A stretch of 37,440 bases of DNA from positions 1 through 37,440 of the forward strand of contig PXQH01000011.1 in NCBI GenBank assembly GCA_003022125.1, given 5' to 3'. The number at the start of each line of letters is the position of its first letter. The first letter of the stretch is position 1. Below, one piece after another: positions 6,152-14,006 of the stretch. This DNA is from Cyanobacteria bacterium QS_8_64_29 (GTDB taxonomy: Bacteria > Cyanobacteriota > Cyanobacteriia > Cyanobacteriales > Rubidibacteraceae). Both the position numbers and the translations under genes were made by a program. Under the pieces are notes generated by a model, which saw only the letters and a list, made by a program, of their open reading frames with translations, was not told the origin of the DNA and did no database searches.

Positions 6152-6668
6152 CCTGCACCGCCTTGGCTTGCTTTGGGGAGCTGCAATCGCGCTAGCCCTG
6201 CTGGGCGGATGCGGCCCTGCCAGTAGCGCGCCCGATGGGGGGGATTCCCGCTCGAGCGCTCCCGAAGCCCAGCATCTGCCCGTTAGCGCCTGCGCGCAGT
6301 TTGCCGGTACCGATACCAGCGTGACGCTGGAGGTGGCGCGGACATCGCAGCAGCAAGCCCAGGGCTTGCAACACCGGCGCGAGCTTGCCCCCAACCGCGG
6401 CATGCTGTTTCCGTTTGAGGCCCCGCGCCAAGTGCAGTTCTGGATGAAGGACGTGCCCATTGCCCTGGACATGGTGTTCGTCCGCAGCGGTCGGATCCAG
6501 CACATTGCCGCTCGGGCCCCGCCCTGTCCTAGCGAGCCCTGTCCCACCTACAGCCCCGGGGAACCCGTCACTCAGGTCATCGAGCTGCGCGGCGGACGGG
6601 TTCAAGAACTGGGATTGGCGGTGGGCGATCGCGTCCGGATCGAGTCGGTCAGTCCGCAAGCCCCCTAG
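6132..6668 (+). CDS. DUF192 family lipoprotein
   Basis: This 178-residue protein belongs to the DUF192 (COG1430) family, whose function is unknown. A lipoprotein signal is clear: a basic start, a hydrophobic core, then the lipobox ALLGGC, so it is probably anchored at the membrane facing the periplasm. The DUF192 core contains the typical arc: V-A-R-T-x-x-Q-x-x-x-GLQHR, the aromatic FWMKDVPIALDMVF segment near residues 107-120, and a C-terminal GDRVRIE strand. The ATG at 6132 lies inside the regulator gene and gives a complete signal sequence. The open frame extends upstream only as a shadow of that gene. It ends 16 bases from the convergent lepB stop. Confidence 0.88.
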   Translation: MPYARPSLHRLGLLWGAAIALALLGGCGPASSAPDGGDSRSSAPEAQHLPVSACAQFAGTDTSVTLEVARTSQQQAQGLQHRRELAPNRGMLFPFEAPRQVQFWMKDVPIALDMVFVRSGRIQHIAARAPPCPSEPCPTYSPGEPVTQVIELRGGRVQELGLAVGDRVRIESVSPQAP

Positions 6669-6684
6669 CGGCGCGCGCGCACCG

Positions 6685-7263
6685 TCAGCGCTGCTGCGGT
6701 ACGGTCCGCCTTTCGGGAACCGCCGAGTACTCGGGGTCGGCAATCTGACCGAGCCGATCCGGCGGCCAAAAGCGCACAAAGGCATGGCCGATGATGTTTT
6801 TGCGCGGGACAAATCCCCAGTAATGGGAATCGCGGCTGTTGTTGCGGTTATCGCCCAAAACCAGATAGCGCCGCTTGGGGATCTCGACCGGCCCGTAGGT
6901 GTAGTCGGGCTCGGCCTTGAGGTAGGGCTCCTGGATGGCTTGGCCGTTGATGAACACGGTTCCGTTCCGGACGGCCACCGTTTCGCCTGGCAGGCCGATT
7001 ACGCGCTTGATAAACGCCTGCTCGAATTGGAGCGACTCGGGCGGCGAGAAAACGATAATATCGCCCCGCTCGGGGCGGCCGAAGCGATAGCTTAGCTTCT
7101 CGACCAGCAGGCGATCGTTGACCTGAAGGGTCGGTTGCATGGACTGGGAAGGGATGTAGCGCGCTTCCGCGACAAAATGGCGGATGCCCAACGCCAAGAC
7201 GACGCTCAGGCCCAAGGTTTTGACGGTCTCGAGCCACGGGTTGGCGGTATCGCGTTGGGACAT
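6685..7263 (-). CDS. lepB: Signal peptidase I
   Basis: This membrane protease removes signal peptides from exported proteins and, in cyanobacteria, also from thylakoid lumen proteins. It has 192 residues. There is one N-terminal membrane segment (about 12-30), then the catalytic Ser41 in PSQSMQPTL, the general base Lys86 in AFIKRVIGLPGE, and the conserved GDNRNNSRDS box at 137-146. The ATG at 7263 begins MSQRD; an upstream TTG (7299) is possible but adds only a basic tail. Many cyanobacteria have two such enzymes. It lies convergent to the DUF192 gene and divergent from dihydroorotase, with a small mobile element in the divergent spacer. Confidence 0.96.
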   Translation of the reverse strand: MSQRDTANPWLETVKTLGLSVVLALGIRHFVAEARYIPSQSMQPTLQVNDRLLVEKLSYRFGRPERGDIIVFSPPESLQFEQAFIKRVIGLPGETVAVRNGTVFINGQAIQEPYLKAEPDYTYGPVEIPKRRYLVLGDNRNNSRDSHYWGFVPRKNIIGHAFVRFWPPDRLGQIADPEYSAVPERRTVPQQR

Positions 7264-7330
7264 ACGGCTGGGTTGCGCGCGTTGGCGGCTGCGTTCCAAC
7301 CCTGGATTGTAAGCGCTGGAGTTTCCTATG

Positions 7331-7434
7331 ATACCAATTCTCGTGGCTTATGCACTAGATTGCGATCTCCAAAAATCCTTCAATATGGAAGTTATGTCCT
7401 TTGGTTAGCGTGCATCCGCTGCTCAAATTGGTAT
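7331..7434 (+). mobile_element. Small terminal-inverted-repeat element, copy 2 (104 bp)
   Basis: The ends ATACCAATT and AATTGGTAT are the same as in copy 1 at 779-909, in the same orientation. The left ~40 bp and right ~30 bp match closely. The middle is shorter and has no HIP1 octamer. The last two bases (AT) plus the next G form the ATG of the dihydroorotase gene, so the element occupies the whole leader of that gene and most of the 169-bp lepB-pyrC spacer. Confidence 0.8.
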
Positions 7435-8755
7435 GACTGCTCCCGCCGAATCGCTGATCCGCAACGCGGAGGTTTTGCACCCCAGCGGCCAGCTCGCGCG
7501 CGGCGACGTGCACCTGCGCGGCGGCAAAATCGCGGCCGTTTTGCCCGCTGGCAGCCCCATCCGCGCCCAGCACGAGATTGAGGCCGGCGGCCTGACGCTG
7601 TTGCCCGGCGGCATCGATCCCCAGGTGCACTTTCGCGAGCCGGGTATGGCGCACAAAGAAACCCTGTTTAGCGGCAGCTGTGCCTGCGCGCGCGGCGGCA
7701 TCACGGCGTTTTTGGAGATGCCCAACACGCAGCCGCCCACCACGACGCAAGCAGCCCTGGACGACAAGCTCCAGCGGGCCGCTAGCAGCGCGCTGGTTCA
7801 CTACGGTTTTTTTATTGGGGCGACGGCGGACAACCTGCCGGTGCTGCAATCGGCGCAGCCCGCCTGCGGCATCAAGATCTTTATGGGGTCATCCCACGGG
7901 TCGCTGCTGGTCAGCGAGCCGGCCGTTCTGGCGCGCATCTTTGCCAGCGGCCATCGCCCCATAGCCGTCCATGCCGAAAACCAGCAGCGCCTGGAGCAGC
8001 GGCAGCGGCAGTTTGCCGGCGCTCGAGACCCGGCCGTCCACACCCAAATCCGCGATCGCCACGTTGCCCTGCTGGCAACGCAACAAGCGCTGGAGCTGGC
8101 CCAGCGCTACCGGCGGCGCCTGCACGTACTCCACGTCTCGACCGCCGAGGAAGCCCAGTTGCTGCGCGCTTGCAAGCCCAGCTGGGTCAGTGCCGAGGTC
8201 ACACCCCAACACCTGCTACTGAACGAGCACGCCTACGCCACGCTGGGGACGCGGGCGCAAATGAATCCGCCGCTGCGATCGCCGCGCGACAACGCCGTCT
8301 TGTGGCAGGCCCTGCAGGATGGCGCCATTGACTTTGTCGCCACGGATCATGCCCCCCACATCTGGGAAGAAAAGGCCCAGGGGTATCCGCACGCGCCTTC
8401 GGGGATGCCCGGGGTGGAGACCTCACTGCCACTGATGCTGACCCAGGCCATGCAAGGCCGCTGCAGCATTGCGCAGGTGGCCCGCTGGCTCTCGGCAGGG
8501 CCCGCTCAGGCTTACGGTCTGGCCAACAAAGGGGCGATCGCGCCGGGCTACGATGCCGATCTGGTCTTGGTGGATTTGGCAACGTATCGCCCGGTGCGGC
8601 GGGCAGAGCTGGCAACCCAATGCGGCTGGAGCCCCTTTGAGGGCTGGAACCTGACCGGCTGGCCCGTCATGACGTTGGTGGGCGGGCAAATTGCCTATGA
8701 GCGCGGGCAGCTCAACACGGCCGTGCGCGGCGAGGCTTTGTCGTTTCGCCGGTGA
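7433..8755 (+). CDS. pyrC: Dihydroorotase
   Basis: This cytosolic zinc amidohydrolase of pyrimidine synthesis closes carbamoyl aspartate to dihydroorotate. It has 440 residues, of the long dihydroorotase type. Metal and active-site elements seen are DPQVHFREPG at 62-71, the carbamylated-lysine region GIKIFMG (Lys148), AVHAE (His180), a LHVLHVS segment and ATDHAPH. The first residue of the usual HxH pair is Gln64 instead of His; as far as I recall this variant occurs in cyanobacterial homologues, but it is worth checking. The ATG at 7433 is formed by the end of the mobile element and has no visible Shine-Dalgarno. GTG- or ATG-based alternatives downstream would cut into the first strand. It is convergent with moeA, 12 bp apart. 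Confidence 0.93.
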   Translation: MTAPAESLIRNAEVLHPSGQLARGDVHLRGGKIAAVLPAGSPIRAQHEIEAGGLTLLPGGIDPQVHFREPGMAHKETLFSGSCACARGGITAFLEMPNTQPPTTTQAALDDKLQRAASSALVHYGFFIGATADNLPVLQSAQPACGIKIFMGSSHGSLLVSEPAVLARIFASGHRPIAVHAENQQRLEQRQRQFAGARDPAVHTQIRDRHVALLATQQALELAQRYRRRLHVLHVSTAEEAQLLRACKPSWVSAEVTPQHLLLNEHAYATLGTRAQMNPPLRSPRDNAVLWQALQDGAIDFVATDHAPHIWEEKAQGYPHAPSGMPGVETSLPLMLTQAMQGRCSIAQVARWLSAGPAQAYGLANKGAIAPGYDADLVLVDLATYRPVRRAELATQCGWSPFEGWNLTGWPVMTLVGGQIAYERGQLNTAVRGEALSFRR

Positions 8756-8767
8756 GACTTACCCCGC

Positions 8768-10009
8768 TTAGACCGGTAAGACTTCAATGGATCTGCCAGC
8801 CGGGATGTGGGTGGTTCCCACCGGAACTACAGCTAGGGCATCGGTCTGGGCCAGATTGACCAAATTGGCGGAGTCGTGGTGGCCCGGGTTGAGCGCAAAC
8901 GTGGGACCCCCGGCCTGGCGCTCGAGCTGCCCCCACAAATAGGTCTCGCGCCCGCCGCCGGCGCGCAGCTCGCTGCGGGTGGTCGCGGCTGCGAACTGAG
9001 CGGGGCCGGCTTGGGCCCAGCCCGATCGCCGCAGCAGCGCCGGGCGCACCAAGCGCCAGCAGCTCACCAAGGCCGAGACCGGATTGCCGGGCAGGCCAAA
9101 GTAGCAGCATTCGCGCCCGCTGTCATGGGCGGCAAACGTCGCCAGGGTCAGCGGTTTGCCCGGTTTGAGCGTGACGGTGCGGAACTGGAGTTGGCCCCCT
9201 AGCGCGGTGAGGACGCGCTCGATGTAGTCGTGATCGCCGACCGAGACACCCCCCGTCGATAGTACCAGATCGGCTGAGGCAATGGCTTGGGCGATGGCCG
9301 ACTGCAGGGCCTCGGGCCGATCGGGCACGATGCCTAGCGGCTGCGGCACCGCGCCGCAATCGGCCACAAAGCTTGCCAGCGCGTACTGATTGGAATCGAC
9401 AATCTGGCCGGGTTGCAGGAGCTGATGGGGTGGGACTAGCTCGTCGCCGGTGGACAGAATTGCCACTTGCGGGCGCCGGTAGACCGCCACCTGCTGGCAC
9501 TGGGCAGCCGCCAGCAGCGCCACCTCGGCAGGGCCCAAGCGGGTTCCGGCTGCTAGCAGCGGCTCCCCCGCCCGATGGAAGCTGGCGCGCCGGCGCACGA
9601 AGGCCTGCGGCTCGATGGGCGCCTCGACCCGGATCCGGTCGCCATCGCGCTGGATCCGCTCTTGCGGGACGATGGCATCGGCCCCCGCTGGCAGCAGGCT
9701 GCCGGTATAAAGGCGCGCTGCTTGGTGGCCCCCCAACGCGCGCTGCGGTTGGGATCCGGCCGGGATGGTCTCGACCACCTCCAATGGGGCTGGCGCTTGG
9801 GGGCTGCAATCGGCCAAATCCGCCGAGCGGACGGCGTAACCGTCCATGGCCGAGTTGTCCCAGTGCGGAAAATCCAGCACCCCCGTCACGGGCGCAGCCA
9901 AAATCCGACCGGCTGCCGCCTCCAGGCCAACGCGCTCGGCATCGCGCTCGCGATCGAGCGGTGGCGCGCAGCGCAGCGCGATCGCCTCGGCCTCGCGGAC
10001 GCTCAGCAT
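8768..10009 (-). CDS. moeA: Molybdopterin molybdenumtransferase
   Basis: This cytosolic enzyme inserts molybdate into adenylated molybdopterin to make molybdenum cofactor, needed here for enzymes such as nitrate reductase. It has 413 residues. Signatures are NSAMDGYA near residues 58-65, the ILSTGDEL segment, the STGGVSVGDHDY nucleotide/pterin motif and LPGNPVSA. The C-terminal MoeA domain IV is also present. The frame is open to an ATG at 10036, but ATG 10009 is preceded by GGGGGA at good spacing and matches the family start. It is divergent from the RDD gene. mobA, the later step for the guanylyl form, is in the same window at 28330 but not linked. Confidence 0.95.
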   Translation of the reverse strand: MLSVREAEAIALRCAPPLDRERDAERVGLEAAAGRILAAPVTGVLDFPHWDNSAMDGYAVRSADLADCSPQAPAPLEVVETIPAGSQPQRALGGHQAARLYTGSLLPAGADAIVPQERIQRDGDRIRVEAPIEPQAFVRRRASFHRAGEPLLAAGTRLGPAEVALLAAAQCQQVAVYRRPQVAILSTGDELVPPHQLLQPGQIVDSNQYALASFVADCGAVPQPLGIVPDRPEALQSAIAQAIASADLVLSTGGVSVGDHDYIERVLTALGGQLQFRTVTLKPGKPLTLATFAAHDSGRECCYFGLPGNPVSALVSCWRLVRPALLRRSGWAQAGPAQFAAATTRSELRAGGGRETYLWGQLERQAGGPTFALNPGHHDSANLVNLAQTDALAVVPVGTTHIPAGRSIEVLPV

Positions 10010-10071
10010 TCTAATTTCCCCCACCAGCGCTACCATTGACGCTAGCAGCCCCGCGCCCGCCCAACCTGCTT

Positions 10072-10602
10072 ATGGACAGCGAGCGATCGCGCTCCCAACC
10101 CTTGGCTGAAGTCCCGCTGGAGCGGCGCGTTTATGCCTTCGCGATCGACTTTGCAGCGGTTGCGCTGCTGGCTGGGGCAGCCGCCATTCCGCTGTTGCAG
10201 GTGCTGGTCTTTGCCGCTGCTTGGTTGGGGCTGCGCGTTTATGCGGTTTTGCGCTATCGCGGGCAAAGCCTGGGACGCTGGGCCTTCAATCTCAAAGTCA
10301 TCGATGGGCGCCGCGGCACCCTCCCCGATAGCGGCATCTTGCTGCAGCGAGAGGGGCTAACCGGGGTGGGGGCCTTGCTCGCCGCTATCGGCCTGACGCA
10401 GTTGCCCAACCCCATCGGGTTTGGCATCCCCTGCATTCCGCTGGCTGCCGACCTTCTGTTTGCCTTCGCCAGCGAGCAGCGCGGTCAGACCTTCCACGAC
10501 AGCTACACCCGGACCACCATCGTCTGGGCGGAGCGCGGGTATTCGCTCGATGAGCGCCTCAAGCGCTGGGTTGACGAGGCGCGGAATCGCTTGGGAAGAT
10601 AG
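10072..10602 (+). CDS. RDD family membrane protein
   Basis: This 176-residue membrane protein belongs to the RDD family, whose function is mostly unknown; some members are linked to ion transport. The family name motif appears in variant form as R-x-Y-A-F-A-I-D near residues 19-26. Hydrophobic segments lie at about 26-60 and 95-130. [16 protein letters not shown] stretch, the RDD-typical loop, lies between them. The C-terminal cytoplasmic tail is charged. ATG 10072 is preferred over a TTG at 10036, since the latter would overlap the upstream moeA promoter region. It is followed 43 bp downstream by rpmG and may be cotranscribed. Confidence 0.8.
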   Translation: MDSERSRSQPLAEVPLERRVYAFAIDFAAVALLAGAAAIPLLQVLVFAAAWLGLRVYAVLRYRGQSLGRWAFNLKVIDGRRGTLPDSGILLQREGLTGVGALLAAIGLTQLPNPIGFGIPCIPLAADLLFAFASEQRGQTFHDSYTRTTIVWAERGYSLDERLKRWVDEARNRLGR

Positions 10603-10645
10603 CAGATCGGCTACCCCTTCAACTGAGTCCAGACCAGTCCCAGCT

Positions 10646-10840
10646 ATGGCAAGCAGGAAAGGAATCCGCGTGATTGTGACGCTCGAGTGTACCGAGTGCC
10701 GCACCAATCCCCATCAGCGCACGCCCGGCGTCTCGCGCTATACCACCGAAAAAAACCGCCGCAACGTTAGCGGGCGCCTGGAGCTGCGCAAGCACTGCCG
10801 CTATTGCAACAAGCACACCGTGCACAAAGAGACCAAATAA
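10646..10840 (+). CDS. rpmG: 50S ribosomal protein L33 (bL33)
   Basis: This is a 64-residue large-subunit ribosomal protein. The sequence carries the L33 pattern [11 protein letters not shown] at its start, an [21 protein letters not shown] core and a basic tail. Four cysteines in two CxxC pairs (ECTEC, HCRYC) indicate the zinc-binding form. The ATG at 10646 gives the standard length; the longer frame upstream is a shadow of the RDD gene. It is followed after 10 bp by rpsR, the usual cyanobacterial order rpmG-rpsR. Confidence 0.97.
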   Translation: MASRKGIRVIVTLECTECRTNPHQRTPGVSRYTTEKNRRNVSGRLELRKHCRYCNKHTVHKETK

Positions 10841-10850
10841 GCGAGCGACG

Positions 10851-11066
10851 ATGGCGTACTTTCGCAAGCGACTCTCTCCCATCAAGCCGGGCGATCCCAT
10901 CGACTACAAAGATGTCGATCTGCTGCGCAAATTCATTACCGAGCGCGGCAAAATCCTGCCGCGCCGCATAACTGGCTTGACTGCCCGGCAGCAGCGGGAT
11001 CTGACCCGCGCCATCAAGCGCGCTCGCATTCTGGCGCTGCTGCCTTACATCAACAAGGAAGGGTAG
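10851..11066 (+). CDS. rpsR: 30S ribosomal protein S18 (bS18)
   Basis: This 71-residue small-subunit protein lies on the platform and contacts S6. It is recognised by an [22 protein letters not shown] region, the [19 protein letters not shown] helix and the closing LALLPY. The length is standard. It lies 10 bp after rpmG and 72 bp before the RNase gene on the same strand, so the three probably form one operon. Confidence 0.97.
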   Translation: MAYFRKRLSPIKPGDPIDYKDVDLLRKFITERGKILPRRITGLTARQQRDLTRAIKRARILALLPYINKEG

Positions 11067-11138
11067 CTGCCCGCCGCCGAGGCGCTACCAGTCGGGTGTT
11101 AGCTTGTCCGTAGCCATGCCAGCCGGAGTGCGGAAGTC

Positions 11139-13169
11139 GTGGCACTGGAAGCGGGAACGCCGGTCGAGTTTCGCATCCGCGGCGAGCGCCGCTTGGCTGT
11201 CGTTGAGGGCGCAGCGGGCAAAAAGCACTGGACGGTGCGCGATTGCCAGGGCCGCGCCCATACCCTCCACCCGCGCCAGGTCGAGTACGAAGCGGGAACG
11301 ACGCTCGAGGGCGTCCAAGCCCTCTCGCGCTTTCTAGAAGCGGTCGAGCCCTACCTGGGGACCGCTGACAGTAGCGATCTGGAACTGGCTTGGGAGCTGC
11401 TACTCGAGCAAGGCGAGACGGCAACGCCAGCCGGTCTCGCCCAGGTTTTGTTTTCCGAGAGTACGCCGGAAGCGTGCTACGCGGCTTACTGCCTGCTAGA
11501 GCAGGACCGGATTTACTTTAAGCGCAAAGGCGATACCTACGAGCCGCGCCCGAACGAGCAGGTTGCGGACCTCCAGCATCAACAGGAAGCAGAGCGGCAG
11601 CGCGAGCGCGAGTGGCAGCACTTTGCGGAGCAGTTGCAGCAGGCGGAAGCGGGCCAGTCGGTGGAGTGGTCAGCCAGCGATCGCGAGCGCCTGGTGGCCC
11701 TAGAGCAGGTCGTGCTCCACCCCGAGCGCGACGTCCCGCTTGCCCAGCAAGCGCTCGCGCATGCCGGGCGCTCGCAAACACCGCAGGCAGCCTTTCGGTT
11801 GCTGGTCGATATCGGCTGGTGGCACCCGCACGAAAACTTGGCGCTGCGCCGCAGCTCTTACCCCGTTAACTTTCCGCAGCAGGTGCGCGATTTGGCGCAG
11901 CAGTACCAGCATTCGCCGCCCAGGGCCGATGGCAACCGCCTCGATCTGAGCCACCTCAAGCTCTACACAATCGACGACGCCAGCACCGCCGAGATCGACG
12001 ACGGCCTGAGCGTGGAAACCCTGGGCGATGGCACGCAGCGCCTCTGGATCCACATTGCCGACCCCTCCTACTGGGTCGCGCCGGCCGACGCCCTGGATCT
12101 AGAAGCGCGGCGCCGCAGCACGAGCTTGTACCTGCCCACGGGAACGATTCCCATGTTCCCGCCAGAGCTGGCGACTGGCGCCATGAGCTTGGTGCAAGGG
12201 CAAATTTGCCCGGCCCTGAGCTTTGGCGTCGTCTTGAGCGAGAGCGGCGCGATCGGCGACTACACCATCCGCGACAGTTGGGTCAGGCCAACCTACCGCC
12301 TGACCTACGACGATGCCGACGAAATGCTGCAGCTAGGCGTGCAGGCCGAGCCCGAGCTGCTTGCCCTAGCCGATTGGGCTCAGCGGCGGGCACAGTGGCG
12401 CCAGGCGCAGGGCGCGATCGACATCCGCTTGCCCGAGGCCGAAATTGCCGTCGGACCGGACAGCGAGATCGACATTCAGCTCATCGAGAGCTCGCCCGCC
12501 CGTCAGCTGGTCGCCGAGATGATGATCCTGACCGGCGAGGTGGCGGGGCACCACGGGCAGGCACAGCAGCTACCGCTGCCGTTTCGCAGCCAGCCCCAAC
12601 CGGAGCTCCCCTCGGACGAAACCTTGTTGCAGTTTCCGGCGGGGCCAGTTCGGGCCTGTGCGCTGCGCGGTTGCATGCCGCGCAGCGAAACCAGCATCCA
12701 GCCGGCACGCCACGCCGGATTGGGCTTGCCAGCTTACACGCAGGTCACCTCCCCCATCCGCCGCTATGCCGATCTGCTCGCTCACTTCCAGCTCAAGGCG
12801 CACTTGCGCGGCGAAGCGCTGCCTTTCTCCAGCGAGGACCTGCAGGAGCTGACCTACAGTACAGCTGCCGCCGCAGCGGAAGCCAGCTCGGTCGAGCGGC
12901 AGACCAAGCGCTACTGGCGGCTGGAGTACCTGCGCCGCCACGGCGATCGCAGCTGGTCGGCGCTGGTGCTGCGCTGGCTGCGGCCGGAGGACAACCTAGC
13001 CCTGGTGATGCTGGAAGACATCGCCATGGAGCTACCGCACCGCTTCCAGATCCCGGTCGCACTCGGTGATCGCGTGGAGCTGCAGGTCGTAACCGCCGAT
13101 CCGCACAACGATGTCATCCGCTTGCGCGAGCGGGCCAATTGGGAAGCGCAACCTGCTGCAGCCGGCTGA
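11139..13169 (+). CDS. RNase II/RNase R family exoribonuclease (Zam-like)
   Basis: This 3'-5' exoribonuclease degrades mRNA and other RNA in the cytosol. It has 676 residues. An N-terminal RNA-binding part (about 1-240) with long glutamine/glutamate-rich helix precedes the catalytic RNB domain. The RNB domain opens with YTIDDASTAEIDDGLSVE near residues 275-292, where the acidic residues bind Mg. It contains the SPIRRYADLLAHFQL motif near 535-550. A C-terminal S1-like beta domain follows. Cyanobacterial homologues downstream of rpmG-rpsR are annotated as RNase II or as Zam (acetazolamide resistance protein), and the gene order here matches. The start is GTG at 11139 with GGAG about 11 bases upstream. 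Confidence 0.92.
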   Translation: MALEAGTPVEFRIRGERRLAVVEGAAGKKHWTVRDCQGRAHTLHPRQVEYEAGTTLEGVQALSRFLEAVEPYLGTADSSDLELAWELLLEQGETATPAGLAQVLFSESTPEACYAAYCLLEQDRIYFKRKGDTYEPRPNEQVADLQHQQEAERQREREWQHFAEQLQQAEAGQSVEWSASDRERLVALEQVVLHPERDVPLAQQALAHAGRSQTPQAAFRLLVDIGWWHPHENLALRRSSYPVNFPQQVRDLAQQYQHSPPRADGNRLDLSHLKLYTIDDASTAEIDDGLSVETLGDGTQRLWIHIADPSYWVAPADALDLEARRRSTSLYLPTGTIPMFPPELATGAMSLVQGQICPALSFGVVLSESGAIGDYTIRDSWVRPTYRLTYDDADEMLQLGVQAEPELLALADWAQRRAQWRQAQGAIDIRLPEAEIAVGPDSEIDIQLIESSPARQLVAEMMILTGEVAGHHGQAQQLPLPFRSQPQPELPSDETLLQFPAGPVRACALRGCMPRSETSIQPARHAGLGLPAYTQVTSPIRRYADLLAHFQLKAHLRGEALPFSSEDLQELTYSTAAAAAEASSVERQTKRYWRLEYLRRHGDRSWSALVLRWLRPEDNLALVMLEDIAMELPHRFQIPVALGDRVELQVVTADPHNDVIRLRERANWEAQPAAAG

Positions 13170-13205
13170 GCGGCTCGGGCTGGAGATGCTGCGAGGGCCA
13201 ACGCC

Positions 13206-13601
13206 ATGCCATCCACCGTGCAGCAACGCTTTCAACCGCAGCAGATGGTCATTCTGGCTCACGCCGGTTACCAGCTCTATAGCGAAGTCGTGCAAACCGT
13301 GCCCTCGCGGCCGCTGTGTTGGGTGCGTCCCATGGCGCTGGCCGTTTTACCAGCCCACGACGAGCTGCCGCCGGCCGAGGTCCCAAGCGCAGCAACCCTG
13401 TACGATTTGCGCCAAACGACAGATTTGATTTTGCCGGCAACGCTGTTTCGGGGCGCGCTCGATACGGAAGTGCTGCCGCTCATGAGCCGCTTGGCAGCGC
13501 TAGAGTCACCCTCGCCAGGCGATGGCCGCGCCCGATTGCAGCTGCGGGCATTCATCGAGCAAGTTTGGCGCGCGTACCGGCATTCGTTTCCCCCCGCCTA
13601 G
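13206..13601 (+). CDS. Hypothetical protein, 131 residues
   Basis: This is a soluble small protein of unknown function. It has a basic/aromatic N-terminal half with a hydrophobic strand region (CWVRPMALAVLP, residues 38-49). A TDLILPATLFRGALDTEVLPL segment (about 73-93) has the look of a conserved cyanobacterial motif, and the C-terminus is helical. No signal peptide or membrane segment is seen. It lies 36 bp downstream of the RNase gene on the same strand and may be its operon partner. Its stop shares the tetranucleotide CTAG with the stop of the convergent gene 13598-13792. Confidence 0.7.
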   Translation: MPSTVQQRFQPQQMVILAHAGYQLYSEVVQTVPSRPLCWVRPMALAVLPAHDELPPAEVPSAATLYDLRQTTDLILPATLFRGALDTEVLPLMSRLAALESPSPGDGRARLQLRAFIEQVWRAYRHSFPPA

Positions 13602-13792
13602 CGGCTGGCAACCAGCCGAATCCGCCCGGCATCCATCTCGGCCATCAGCAGCTCCAGCGCTTCGCGATCGCCATCCGGGACCTGGCCCAGGCGCGTGAGT
13701 TCGGCGTTGATTTTCCGCTCAAGCTCGGGGGTGAGCTTGCGCGCAGCGATCGCTTGCTCCACCAGCTGGCGGATGGCCGGTACGGCAGTCAC
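13598..13792 (-). CDS. Small hypothetical protein, 64 residues
   Basis: This protein is mostly helical and charged: TAVPAIRQLVEQAIAARKL, then a segment ELERKINAEL and a closing MDAGRIRLV. I do not recognise the family; the pattern resembles small conserved cyanobacterial proteins. The GTG start at 13792 is decided by a perfect AAGGAGG ribosome site 7 bases upstream. A longer open frame reaching 14050 lacks such a site and would cross the promoter region of the next gene. It is convergent with the 131-residue gene, sharing CTAG as both stops. Confidence 0.75.
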   Translation of the reverse strand: MTAVPAIRQLVEQAIAARKLTPELERKINAELTRLGQVPDGDREALELLMAEMDAGRIRLVASR

Positions 13793-14006
13793 GAGGGTAC
13801 CTCCTTGAGCCCACAGTCCCGTCTGCGAGTCAGGACAATGGCTGCATCGTTCGGGATTAACCCATGACGTTACCACCTCCCGAATGGGCCTCGGATCTAT
13901 CTCGGGGAGCAGATTGGGCTGCCGCCTCCAGCCGCTGCGTGTCAGCCCCACCGCCGTTGAGCTACTGTAAAAAACGGTCGCGATAGCAGCAGAGCACGCT
14001 TCGGTT

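Noticed and set aside
11518-13062. Several minus- and alternate-frame ORFs inside the RNase gene
   Set aside because: They are shadows typical of GC-rich coding sequence, rich in Arg, Ala and Pro, without ribosome sites.
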